From positions 62,001-126,000 of the forward strand of contig NZ_JBIBGL010000006.1 in assembly GCF_042956465.1 (NCBI RefSeq): a stretch of DNA of 64,000 nucleotides, written 5' to 3'. The position numbers and the translations under genes were made by a program. The notes beneath the pieces are model-generated. The model saw only the letters and a list, made by a program, of their open reading frames with translations. It had not been told where the DNA came from and made no database searches. Position 1 is the first letter of the stretch; each line of letters opens with the position of its first letter. Source of the DNA: Embleya sp042956465. GTDB taxonomy: Bacteria; Actinomycetota; Actinomycetes; Streptomycetales; Streptomycetaceae. Shown here piece by piece: positions 7,072-15,135 of the stretch.

Positions 7072-8109
7072 ATGCGTATCGGAGTCGCAGGCGTGGGGCG
7101 GATCGGCGCCATGCACGCGCGGAACCTCACGAGCCTGGAGACGGTCGACGAACTGGTCCTGTTCGACCCGCTGCCGGGTCGGGCGGACGCCCTCGCGCGG
7201 GAACTCGGCGTCGAGGCGGTCGGCGACCCGGAGACCCTGCTCGGCACGGTCGACGGCGTCGTGGTGGCGACCCCCACCGACACCCACCCGCAGATGGTGC
7301 GGCGGACCGTGGCAGCCGGCGTACCGACGCTGTGCGAGAAGCCGATCGCCTCGGACATCGCCGCGATGATCGCCCTGATCGCGGACGTGGAGGCGAGCGG
7401 CGTGCCGGTCCTGGTCGGCTTCCAACGCCGATTCGACCCGGCCGTGGTGGAGTTGAAGCGCCGCCTGGACGCGGGCGAGATGGGTACGCCCTATCTGGTC
7501 CGCGCGGTCGGCCAGGACGCCGCACCGCCGGACCTCGGCTACCTGCCCGCGTCCGGCGGGATCTTCCGCGACCTGCTCATCCACGATCTGGACGCGGTGC
7601 CGTGGCTGCTCGGCGAACCGGTCGTCGAGGTGTTCGCGAGCGGATCGGTGCTGGTGGACGAGGCGTTCGCGAAGGCGGACGACGTGGACAACGCGGTCGT
7701 GGTGCTGCGGTTCGCGAGCGGGGCGCACGCGGTGCTCACCGGCGGGCGACACGACCCGGCGGGGTACGACCACCGGATCGAGGTGCTGGGCTCGACCCAG
7801 TCGCTTGCGGTGGGCCTGGATCCCCGGACCCCGCTGACCTCGCTGGAGGCGGACGGGCCGCAGGCCGGCCTCGACGCCTATCCCGGCTTCCCGGAACGAT
7901 TCGCGCTCGCCTACGGCAACGAGATGCGGGTGTTCGTCGAGGTGGTCGCCGGCCGGATGGCCAACCCGTCCCCGGTTCGCGACTCGCTGGCCAGCCTGGT
8001 GCTCGCGGACGCCTGCGAACGGTCGCGCCGCGAGGGCCGACCGATCGAGCCGGCGGCCGTACTCGCCGCGGCGGGCGCGGCGGTGCCGCCGACCACGGAG
8101 GTGGCCTGA
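7072..8109 (+). CDS. iolG: Gfo/Idh/MocA oxidoreductase, probable inositol 2-dehydrogenase
   Basis: A 345-residue NAD(P)-binding oxidoreductase that would oxidise myo-inositol to scyllo-inosose. The Rossmann glycine motif GVAGVGRIGAMH is at residues 4-15, the ATPTDTH block at 66-72 and the family lysine in CEKP at Lys90; the C-terminal half has the usual IHDLDAVPWLLG helix with the catalytic-type HD pair. ATG at 7072 is preferred over ATG 7063, because GGAG at 7057 would be only two bases from the latter. It is the first gene of an operon with IolC, IolB and IolD. Scyllo-inositol or another polyol as substrate is possible. Confidence 0.8.
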   Translation: MRIGVAGVGRIGAMHARNLTSLETVDELVLFDPLPGRADALARELGVEAVGDPETLLGTVDGVVVATPTDTHPQMVRRTVAAGVPTLCEKPIASDIAAMIALIADVEASGVPVLVGFQRRFDPAVVELKRRLDAGEMGTPYLVRAVGQDAAPPDLGYLPASGGIFRDLLIHDLDAVPWLLGEPVVEVFASGSVLVDEAFAKADDVDNAVVVLRFASGAHAVLTGGRHDPAGYDHRIEVLGSTQSLAVGLDPRTPLTSLEADGPQAGLDAYPGFPERFALAYGNEMRVFVEVVAGRMANPSPVRDSLASLVLADACERSRREGRPIEPAAVLAAAGAAVPPTTEVA

Positions 8110-9104
8110 TGAGCACACCGCTTCCTCCGACGACGCCCGGTGACCCGACTGCGCCGACCACGCCCGCCGCCGCGGATCCGTCGATCACCGGGACGCCCCT
8201 GGCCGCGTCCTCGACTTCGACCGGCCCGGCTTCGTCGGACATCCGGCTCGCGGGCGCGCCGATCTCCTGGGGCGTGTGCGAAGTGCCCGGGTGGGGGCCG
8301 ATGTTGCCGGTGGACACGGTGCTCGGCGAGATGGCCGATCTCGGCCTGACCGCGACCGAGGCCGGTCCGCCCGGCTACCTGCCGGACGATCCCACCGTGC
8401 TCAAGGGCGTGTTGGCGGGGCACGGCCTGACCCTGGTCGGCGCGTTCGCCGCGCTCGCGCTGCACGAGCGGGACCGGGTCGCACCGGCGACCGACGCGGC
8501 GGAGCGCACGGCCGCGTTGATCGCCGCGGCCGGTGGCGAGGTGCTCGTGCTGGCCGCCGCCACCGGCCTGGACGGCTACGACACCCGACCCGAACTGTCC
8601 GACGAGCAGTGGCGGTGCCTGATCGACACGGCCGACGAGGTCGCGCGGATCGCGCGGGGATACGGCCTGCGAACCACCCTGCACCCGCACGTGGGCACGC
8701 ACGTGGAAACCTCGGCGGAGGTGGAGCGTTTTCTCGGCGACAGCACCCTGCCGCTGTGCCTGGACACCGGCCACCTGCTGATCGGCGGGACCGACCCGTT
8801 GGACCTGGTCCGCCGGCACCCCGACCGGATCGGGCACGTGCACCTCAAGGACGTGCACGCCGACACCGCCGCCCTCGTGCGATCCGGCGCGCTGACCTAC
8901 GCCGAGGCCGTCGGGCACGGTCTCTATCGCCCGCTCGGCGAGGGCGACGTCCCGGTCGCCGAGATAGTGGCGACCCTGCGGGCGGCCGGATACCGCGACT
9001 GGTACGTGCTGGAACAGGACACCCGGCTGACCGGCGACCCGGACGACGCGGCCCTGCCCCGGCACGACACCGCGCGCAGTCTGGCGCACCTGCGCGGCAA
9101 CTGA
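8109..9104 (+). CDS. TIM-barrel sugar isomerase/dehydratase (IolE/IolI type)
   Basis: A 331-residue xylose-isomerase-like TIM-barrel protein. The first strand reads ISWGVCEVPGWG (about 52-63), and later strands carry the metal-binding residues expected of the family: E in TATEAGP, H in TTLHPHVGTHVET, D-T-G-H in LCLDTGHLLIGG, H-x-H-L-K-D in GHVHLKDVH, and E in YVLEQD. The first 43 residues are a disordered Pro/Thr/Ser stretch. The start overlaps the previous stop (TGATG). In the inositol pathway it could be inosose dehydratase or inosose isomerase; the sequence does not decide which. Confidence 0.82.
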   Translation: MSTPLPPTTPGDPTAPTTPAAADPSITGTPLAASSTSTGPASSDIRLAGAPISWGVCEVPGWGPMLPVDTVLGEMADLGLTATEAGPPGYLPDDPTVLKGVLAGHGLTLVGAFAALALHERDRVAPATDAAERTAALIAAAGGEVLVLAAATGLDGYDTRPELSDEQWRCLIDTADEVARIARGYGLRTTLHPHVGTHVETSAEVERFLGDSTLPLCLDTGHLLIGGTDPLDLVRRHPDRIGHVHLKDVHADTAALVRSGALTYAEAVGHGLYRPLGEGDVPVAEIVATLRAAGYRDWYVLEQDTRLTGDPDDAALPRHDTARSLAHLRGN

Positions 9105-9302
9105 CGCCGACGCCCGCGCACGGCCGACGGGTCGGCGCGCCCTTGCCGGCCGCCCGGCCGGGTACGACATCGGTACCGGGCCGCGCGCCCGTACCGCCGC
9201 CCGCCGCCCGCCCATCGACGCGGATCCGCACCGACCGCGGACCGACTCCCGACCCACCCGTTCGTCCCGACCGCCCCGAACGTCCCGAACGAGGAGTAAT
9301 CG

Positions 9303-10298
9303 ATGCCCCGACGTTCCCTCGGATTCGCCGCCGCCCTAGGCGTATCCGCGCTCGTCCTCGCCGCATGCAGCAGCCCGTCCGGCGACGACCCGGATGCCGA
9401 GAAGACCCCCAAGGGCGCTCCCACCGCCGCGGCCAAGGGCAACAACACCGTGTCCGTGATCACCCACGGCTCGGCGGGGGACGCGTTCTGGAGCGTCGTG
9501 CAGAACGGCGCGCAGGACGCGGGCAAGAAGCTGGGCGTGGACGTCCAGTACCAGGGCAACGGCGACCCGGCCGGGCAGGCCCGGCTGATCGACAACGCGG
9601 TCACCCAGGGCGTGGGCGGCATCGTGGTCTCGATGGCCAACCCGGACGCGCTGGCGAATTCGATCAAGGCGGCCACCGCCAAGGGCATTCCGGTGATCAC
9701 CATCAACTCGGGGCAGAGCAGGTCCACCGAGTTCGGTGCGATAGCGCACGTCGGCCAGGACGAGTCGATCGCCGGCGAGGCGGCCGGCGCCAAGCTCAAG
9801 CAGGCCGGCCGGACCAAGATGTTGTGCGTCATCCACGAGGCGGGCAACATCGGCCTGAACCAGCGCTGCGACGGCGCCAAGGCCGGCTTCGGCGGCCAGA
9901 CCCAGACGCTCCAGGTGGACATCGGCAACCCCACCGACATCCAGGCCCGCATTCGCGGCGCGCTCCAGTCGGACTCCTCGATCGACGCCGTGCTCGCGCT
10001 CAACCCGCAGGTGGCCGCGGTCGCGGTGGGCGCCGTGGGCGACGCGAACTCCAAGGCGCAGATCGCCACCTTCGACCTCAACCCGGACGTCGTCACCGGG
10101 ATCAAGGACGGCAGGATCGTCTTCGCGGTGGACCAGCAGCAATACCTGCAGGGCTACCTGCCGGTGATGATGATCAAGCTCTACCGGGACAACGCCAACA
10201 CGGTCGGCGGCGGCAAGCCCGTACTGACCGGCCCCGGCTTCGTGGACAAGAACAACGTCGGCGCGGTGGCCGAGTACGCGCAGCGGGGGACCAGGTGA
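9303..10298 (+). CDS. sugar ABC transporter substrate-binding lipoprotein (inositol, inferred)
   Basis: A 331-residue periplasmic-binding-protein type I of the ribose/inositol group. A lipoprotein signal peptide ends in the lipobox LVLAAC with Cys22 as the lipidation site, followed by a short charged linker. The core keeps family blocks such as GIVVSMANPDALANSIKAA and AVLALNPQVAAVAVG. The ATG at 9303 has GAGGAG about nine bases upstream. It would capture the sugar outside the membrane for the permease and ATPase encoded next; inositol is inferred from the operon. Confidence 0.88.
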   Translation: MPRRSLGFAAALGVSALVLAACSSPSGDDPDAEKTPKGAPTAAAKGNNTVSVITHGSAGDAFWSVVQNGAQDAGKKLGVDVQYQGNGDPAGQARLIDNAVTQGVGGIVVSMANPDALANSIKAATAKGIPVITINSGQSRSTEFGAIAHVGQDESIAGEAAGAKLKQAGRTKMLCVIHEAGNIGLNQRCDGAKAGFGGQTQTLQVDIGNPTDIQARIRGALQSDSSIDAVLALNPQVAAVAVGAVGDANSKAQIATFDLNPDVVTGIKDGRIVFAVDQQQYLQGYLPVMMIKLYRDNANTVGGGKPVLTGPGFVDKNNVGAVAEYAQRGTR

Positions 10299-11407
10299 GC
10301 ACGAGTCCCTCGACCCCCTCGGCGCCCGCCGCGGCGGCCGGCGGCTCGGATCGTGCCGCGGCCGGCACCACCGCCGGCGATCCCGGGCCGGACGAACGGC
10401 TCGCGCCGGCCCGACTCGCGCACCGGCTGCTGATCCGGCCCGAACTGGGCTCGCTGATCGGCGCCGTGCTGGTCATGTGCTTCTTCGCGATCGTCGCGGA
10501 CGGCTTCTTCACCGCCTCCGGAGCCGCCACCTGGCTGGACGACTCGGCCACCCTGGGCATCATGGCGGTGGCCGTGGCGCTGCTGATGATCGGCGGCGAA
10601 TTCGACCTGTCCGCCGGGGTGATGACCGCCTCGACCGCGCTCATCACGGCGATGCTGGCGACCAGGGCGGGCTGGTCGGTGTGGCCCGCGCTCGCGGTGT
10701 CGCTGGTGTTCGCACTCGCGGTCGGCGCGCTCAACGGCTGGCTCGTGGTGCGTACCGGACTGCCCAGCTTCATCATCACGCTGGGCACGTTCCTGGCCCT
10801 GCAGGGCCTCAACCTCGGGGTCACCCGACATGTGACGAACAGCGTCCAGGTCAGCGGGATGCGCTCGACCGACGGCTACGAGTCGGCCGGCCGGTTCTTC
10901 GCCTCGACCATGGCCGTCGCCGGCACCGAGATCCAGGTCTCGGTGTTGTGGTGGCTGGTACTGGCCGCGCTGGCGACCTGGTTGCTCGCGCGGACCCGGT
11001 TCGGCAACTGGATCTACGCCGTCGGCGGCGCACCGGTCAGCGCGCGCAACGTCGGCGTGCCGGTGGACCGCACCAAGATCGTGTTGTTCATGACCACCGC
11101 GGGCGCCGGCTGGCTGGTCGGCTCGATCAACATCCTGCGCTACACCTCGGTCCAGGCCAATCAGGGCATCGGCCTGGAATTCCAGTACATCATCGCCGCA
11201 GTGATCGGGGGTTGCCTGCTCACCGGCGGCTACGGCTCGGCGATCGGCGCCGCCGTGGGTGCGCTGATCTTCGGCATGGCCCGCCAGGGCATCGTCTACG
11301 CGAAGTGGAACAGCGACTGGTTCCAGCTCTTCCTCGGCGTGATGCTGCTGGCGGCCGTCCTGGTCAACAACTCCTTCCGGCGCCGCGCGGAGAGGTCCCG
11401 TCGATGA
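10295..11407 (+). CDS. sugar ABC transporter permease (RbsC family)
   Basis: A 370-residue membrane protein of the branched-chain/ribose permease family with about eight to ten hydrophobic segments after a 45-residue Ser/Ala/Gly-rich cytoplasmic start. The family signature GGEFDLSAGVMTASTALI appears after the second segment, and GGCLLTGGYGSAIGAAVGALI near the end. The GTG start overlaps the binding-protein stop by four bases (GTGA). It forms the channel for the sugar importer with the flanking genes. Confidence 0.9.
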   Translation: MSTSPSTPSAPAAAAGGSDRAAAGTTAGDPGPDERLAPARLAHRLLIRPELGSLIGAVLVMCFFAIVADGFFTASGAATWLDDSATLGIMAVAVALLMIGGEFDLSAGVMTASTALITAMLATRAGWSVWPALAVSLVFALAVGALNGWLVVRTGLPSFIITLGTFLALQGLNLGVTRHVTNSVQVSGMRSTDGYESAGRFFASTMAVAGTEIQVSVLWWLVLAALATWLLARTRFGNWIYAVGGAPVSARNVGVPVDRTKIVLFMTTAGAGWLVGSINILRYTSVQANQGIGLEFQYIIAAVIGGCLLTGGYGSAIGAAVGALIFGMARQGIVYAKWNSDWFQLFLGVMLLAAVLVNNSFRRRAERSRR

Positions 11408-12294
11408 CGAATCCACCAGCTCGGCCGCCGGCCGAGGAGCCGACCACCGGCGAGAGCGCCGCCGGCGTGCGGGCGGGCGCGACCAAGGCCAGGGCGAACG
11501 GCCCCGGCTCCGGTGCGCATCTGCTCGAACTGCGCGGCATCGGCAAGCGGTTCGGCAGCGTGATCGCCCTCGACGACGTCTCCACGTCGGTCGACGCCGG
11601 CGAGGTGACGTGCGTCCTGGGCGACAACGGCGCGGGCAAGTCGACCTTCATCAAGATCCTGGCGGGCGTACACGCCAACGACAGCGGCGCCTACCTCGTG
11701 GAGGGCACGCCGGTCCGGTTCTCCTCGCCCCGGCAGGCCCTCGACCGGGGCATCGCCACGGTCTACCAGGACCTGGCCGTGGTGCCGCTGATGAGCGTGT
11801 GGCGCAACTTCTTCCTCGGCTCCGAACCGCGCAAGGGCCGCGGCCCGTTCTCCCGGCTGGACATCGGCACGGCACGCGAGACCGCGCGCCGGGCGCTGTC
11901 GGACATGGGCATCGACCTGCGCGACGTCGAGCAGCCCGTGGGCACACTCTCCGGCGGCGAGCGGCAGTGCGTGGCGATCGCGCGGGCCGTGCACTTCGGC
12001 GCCAAGGTGCTGATCCTGGACGAGCCGACCGCCGCGCTCGGCGTGAAACAGGCGGGCGTCGTGCTCCGCTACATCGCGCGGGCCAGGGATCGGGGCCTGG
12101 GCGTCGTGTTCATCACCCACAATCCGCACCACGCCTACCCGGTGGGTGACCGCTTCCTGTTGCTCAACCGCGGCCGCAGCCAGGGTTGCTTCGGCAAATC
12201 CGAGATCACCGTGGCCGAACTCACCCGACAGATGGCCGGCGGCGCCGAACTCGAGGCACTCGCACACGAGTTGGGTGCGGAGGTGAAGACATGA
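11404..12294 (+). CDS. sugar ABC transporter ATP-binding protein (single nucleotide-binding domain)
   Basis: A 296-residue ATPase with Walker A GDNGAGKST (73-81), Q-loop glutamine at 122, signature LSGGERQ (182-188), Walker B LILDEP (203-208) and switch histidine in FITHN. RbsA-type ATPases of this permease family usually carry two fused domains of about 500 residues; this one has a single domain, so it would act as a homodimer. The first 38 residues are low complexity. It overlaps the permease stop (ATGA). Confidence 0.9.
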   Translation: MTNPPARPPAEEPTTGESAAGVRAGATKARANGPGSGAHLLELRGIGKRFGSVIALDDVSTSVDAGEVTCVLGDNGAGKSTFIKILAGVHANDSGAYLVEGTPVRFSSPRQALDRGIATVYQDLAVVPLMSVWRNFFLGSEPRKGRGPFSRLDIGTARETARRALSDMGIDLRDVEQPVGTLSGGERQCVAIARAVHFGAKVLILDEPTAALGVKQAGVVLRYIARARDRGLGVVFITHNPHHAYPVGDRFLLLNRGRSQGCFGKSEITVAELTRQMAGGAELEALAHELGAEVKT

Positions 12295-13322
12295 CGGACC
12301 CGACGGCGGCCGGACCGGAGCGGGCGGCCGACGGTGCGCGGCCCCCGCTCGGGCCGGACTCGGGGCCGGCCCCGGACGTGCTCACGGTCGGGCGCGTGGG
12401 GGTGGACCTGTACCCGCAACAGAGCGGCGTCCCGCTTGAGCGGGTCGAGACCTTCGCCAGGTCGCTCGGCGGCACCGCCACCAACGTGGCGGTCGCCGCC
12501 GCCCGGCTGGGCCGCCGCTCCGCGGTGCTGACCAAGGTCGGCGCCGACCCGTTCGGCACCTACGTGCGCACCGCGCTGACCGACTTCGGCGTCGACCCCA
12601 CGTGGGTGGCCACCCACGAACGGCTGCTCACCCCGGTGGTGTTCTGCGCCCTCGACCCGCCCGAGGACCCGCCGCTGCTGTTCTATCGGCTCCCGGTGGC
12701 CCCCGACCTCACGCTCACCGACGAGGACGTGCCGTGGGGCCTGATTCGCGACGTGCCGGTGTTGTGGGTGACCGGCACCGGCGTGAGCACCGAGCCCTCG
12801 CGCGGCACCCATCGGCGGATGCTCGCCGCGCGGGGCCGACGCGCGCACACCGTGCTCGACCTCGACTACCGGCCGATGTTCTGGTCCGACCCGGCAGCCG
12901 CCACCCGACACATCGGCGAACTCGTGGACGAGGCCACGGTCGTGGTGGGCAACCGGACCGAGGTGGCGATCGCGGTCGGCACCGCGGACCCGGACGAGGC
13001 GGCCCGCCGACTGCTCGACCGCGGCGTGCGGCTGGTCCTGGTCAAGAAGGGCGGCGAAGGTGTCCTGGTGGCCACGCCCGAGGGCAGCACCACCATCGCC
13101 CCCCGCCGGGTCGAGGCGGTGTGCGGGCTCGGCGCGGGCGATGCCTTCGGCGGTGCCCTCGTGCACGGCCTGCTCGCCGGCTGGGACCCGGAACGCATCG
13201 CCGAATACGCCAACGCCGCCGGGGCGCTGGTCGCCGCCCGACTCGCGTGCGCCGACGCGATGCCCACCGACGCGGACATCGAGGAACTCGTGAACCACCC
13301 GATGCTGGAGAACCGAACGTGA
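12291..13322 (+). CDS. iolC: 5-dehydro-2-deoxygluconokinase (PfkB family)
   Basis: A 343-residue PfkB-type sugar kinase. The substrate-side motif GGTATNVAVAAARLG begins at residue 60 and the ATP/anion-hole motif GLGAGDAFGG lies at about 281-290 with the catalytic aspartate. Context (IolB, IolD next to it) identifies the substrate as 2-deoxy-5-keto-gluconate, which is phosphorylated at C6. ATG at 12291 overlaps the ATPase stop. The first 28 residues are a Pro/Gly/Ala-rich extension that may not be needed for activity. Confidence 0.88.
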   Translation: MTDPTAAGPERAADGARPPLGPDSGPAPDVLTVGRVGVDLYPQQSGVPLERVETFARSLGGTATNVAVAAARLGRRSAVLTKVGADPFGTYVRTALTDFGVDPTWVATHERLLTPVVFCALDPPEDPPLLFYRLPVAPDLTLTDEDVPWGLIRDVPVLWVTGTGVSTEPSRGTHRRMLAARGRRAHTVLDLDYRPMFWSDPAAATRHIGELVDEATVVVGNRTEVAIAVGTADPDEAARRLLDRGVRLVLVKKGGEGVLVATPEGSTTIAPRRVEAVCGLGAGDAFGGALVHGLLAGWDPERIAEYANAAGALVAARLACADAMPTDADIEELVNHPMLENRT

Positions 13323-14236
13323 TCAGCGACCGCGACTGGACCAACCTGCTGGCGACCCGGGCGACCCGGCCCGACGCGGTACGCACCGCCTATGCCGAGC
13401 GCCGGCGCCGGCCGCGCCTGCTCTCCGCGCACGGCACCCTCTTCCTGGTCGCCGCCGACCACCCCGGGCGCGGCTCGCTCGGGGTGGGCACCGACCCGCT
13501 CGCCATGGCCGACCGCCGCGACCTGCTCGGCCGACTGGTCGACGCCCTGGCACACCCGGACGTGGACGGGGTCCTGGGCACCCCCGACGTGATCGAGGAA
13601 CTGCTGCTCCTGGGCGTGCTGGAGGACAAGGTGGTGATCGGTTCGATGAACCGGGGCGGCCTGTCCGGCGCGTCCTGGGAGATCGACGACCGCTTCACCG
13701 GCTACGACGCGGACGCGATCCGCCGATACCGGCTCGACGGCGGCAAGATGCTGCTGCGCATCGTCGACGAGGACGCGGGCACGATACCCACGCTGGAGGG
13801 CTGCGCCCGCGCGGTGAGCGAACTGGCCGAGCACGGGATCCGGGCGATGATCGAACCGCTGCCCTACCGGCGCGACGCCTGCGGACGACTGGTCCTCGAC
13901 CGCGGCACCGCCGCCAACGTGCGCGCGGTCACCGTCGCCTCGGCGCTGGGCACCACCTCCGCCTACACGTGGCTCAAGCTGCCCGCCACCGAGGAACCGG
14001 ACCGGGTGGCCGGCGCGACCACCCTGCCGACCGTCGTACTGGGCGGCGTGCCCTCGGCCGACCCGCAGGCCGACCTGTCCTCGTGGGGGCGCGCCCTGGC
14101 CCAACCGGCCGTGCGCGGCCTGGTGGTGGGCCGTGCGCTGCTGTACCCGGCGGACGGGGACGTGCGCGGAGCGGTGGCCGCCGCCGCGCGGGTGCTGCGC
14201 GCCGCCGACCCGCGAGCGATCGAGGTGATCGTGTGA
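13319..14236 (+). CDS. class I aldolase-like protein of the inositol operon (Cgl0159/DeoC-LacD type)
   Basis: A 305-residue TIM-barrel protein resembling DeoC/LacD class I aldolases that accompany actinobacterial iol operons. Strands such as FLVAADHPGRG, VDGVLGTPDVIEELLL, KVVIGSMNRGG, IRAMIEPLP and AYTWLKLPA are visible; the lysine in WLKLP (about residue 220) is placed like a Schiff-base lysine. It probably cleaves 2-deoxy-5-keto-gluconate-6-phosphate to dihydroxyacetone phosphate and malonate semialdehyde. GTG at 13319 overlaps the kinase stop by four bases. Confidence 0.78.
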   Translation: MISDRDWTNLLATRATRPDAVRTAYAERRRRPRLLSAHGTLFLVAADHPGRGSLGVGTDPLAMADRRDLLGRLVDALAHPDVDGVLGTPDVIEELLLLGVLEDKVVIGSMNRGGLSGASWEIDDRFTGYDADAIRRYRLDGGKMLLRIVDEDAGTIPTLEGCARAVSELAEHGIRAMIEPLPYRRDACGRLVLDRGTAANVRAVTVASALGTTSAYTWLKLPATEEPDRVAGATTLPTVVLGGVPSADPQADLSSWGRALAQPAVRGLVVGRALLYPADGDVRGAVAAAARVLRAADPRAIEVIV

Positions 14237-15135
14237 ACGACCCGACCCTGTTCCACCCCTGGGGCACCGCCACCGGCGCCGAGGATCCGCTGCTGATCAC
14301 TCCCGAACTCGCCGGCTGGCGGCACAGCGGCCTGCGAGTGATCCACCTGCCCCCCGGCGGCCGACGGGACCTGGCGACCGGCGAGCACGAGGTCGCGGTG
14401 ATCCCGCTGGCCGGCTCGGCGACCGTGCAGACCGAGGGCCGCCGCTTCGAACTCGGCGGACGCGAGAGCGTGTTCACCGCGGTGCCGGACTTCGCGTACG
14501 TACCACGCGACGCCGAACTGCGGCTGTCCAGCGAGCACGGCTGCCAACTCGCGCTCGCCTCGGCGCGGGCCCGCCGACGGCTGGACCCGGCGTACGGCCC
14601 GGCGACCGGCGTGCCGGTCGAGGTGCGCGGCGCCGGGCGCGCGACCCGGCAGGCGAACAACCTGATGACCCCCGACGCGTTCGAGGCGGACCGGCTGATC
14701 GTCTGCGAGATCCTCACCCCGGACGGCAACTGGTCCTCGTACCCGCCGCACAAGCACGACACGGCGAGCGCGCACGAGAGCGTCAACGAGGAGATCTACT
14801 TCTTCCGGGTGGCCGGGCGGGACGGGCGCACCCCCGACCGGACCGGCTTCGGCCTGCACCGCACCTACACCACCGACGGCGCGATCGACGAGACGGTGAC
14901 CGTCCGCGACGGCGACGTGTTCCTCGTCCCGCGCGGCTACCACGGTCCCTGCGTGGCCTGCCCCGGACACCACCTCTACTACCTCAACGTGATGGCCGGC
15001 CCGGGCGACGAGCGGGCGATGCTCGCCTGCGACGACCCCGCCCACCACTGGGTCCGGGAGAGTTGGGCCGAACAGACGCCCGATCCCAGGTGCCCGATGA
15101 CCCCGCTGCCGACGCCGGATGGAGGAAACCGATGA
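14233..15135 (+). CDS. iolB: 5-deoxy-glucuronate isomerase
   Basis: A 300-residue bicupin protein of the IolB family, converting 5-deoxy-glucuronate to 2-deoxy-5-keto-gluconate. Conserved blocks are the N-terminal WGTATGAEDPLL-type start, the long VCEILTPDGNWSSYPPHKHD metal-binding segment, EEIYFFRV, and VPRGYHGPCVACPGHHLYYLN near the C-terminus. The histidines and glutamate expected to bind the metal are present. GTG at 14233 overlaps the aldolase stop. Confidence 0.93.
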   Translation: MNDPTLFHPWGTATGAEDPLLITPELAGWRHSGLRVIHLPPGGRRDLATGEHEVAVIPLAGSATVQTEGRRFELGGRESVFTAVPDFAYVPRDAELRLSSEHGCQLALASARARRRLDPAYGPATGVPVEVRGAGRATRQANNLMTPDAFEADRLIVCEILTPDGNWSSYPPHKHDTASAHESVNEEIYFFRVAGRDGRTPDRTGFGLHRTYTTDGAIDETVTVRDGDVFLVPRGYHGPCVACPGHHLYYLNVMAGPGDERAMLACDDPAHHWVRESWAEQTPDPRCPMTPLPTPDGGNR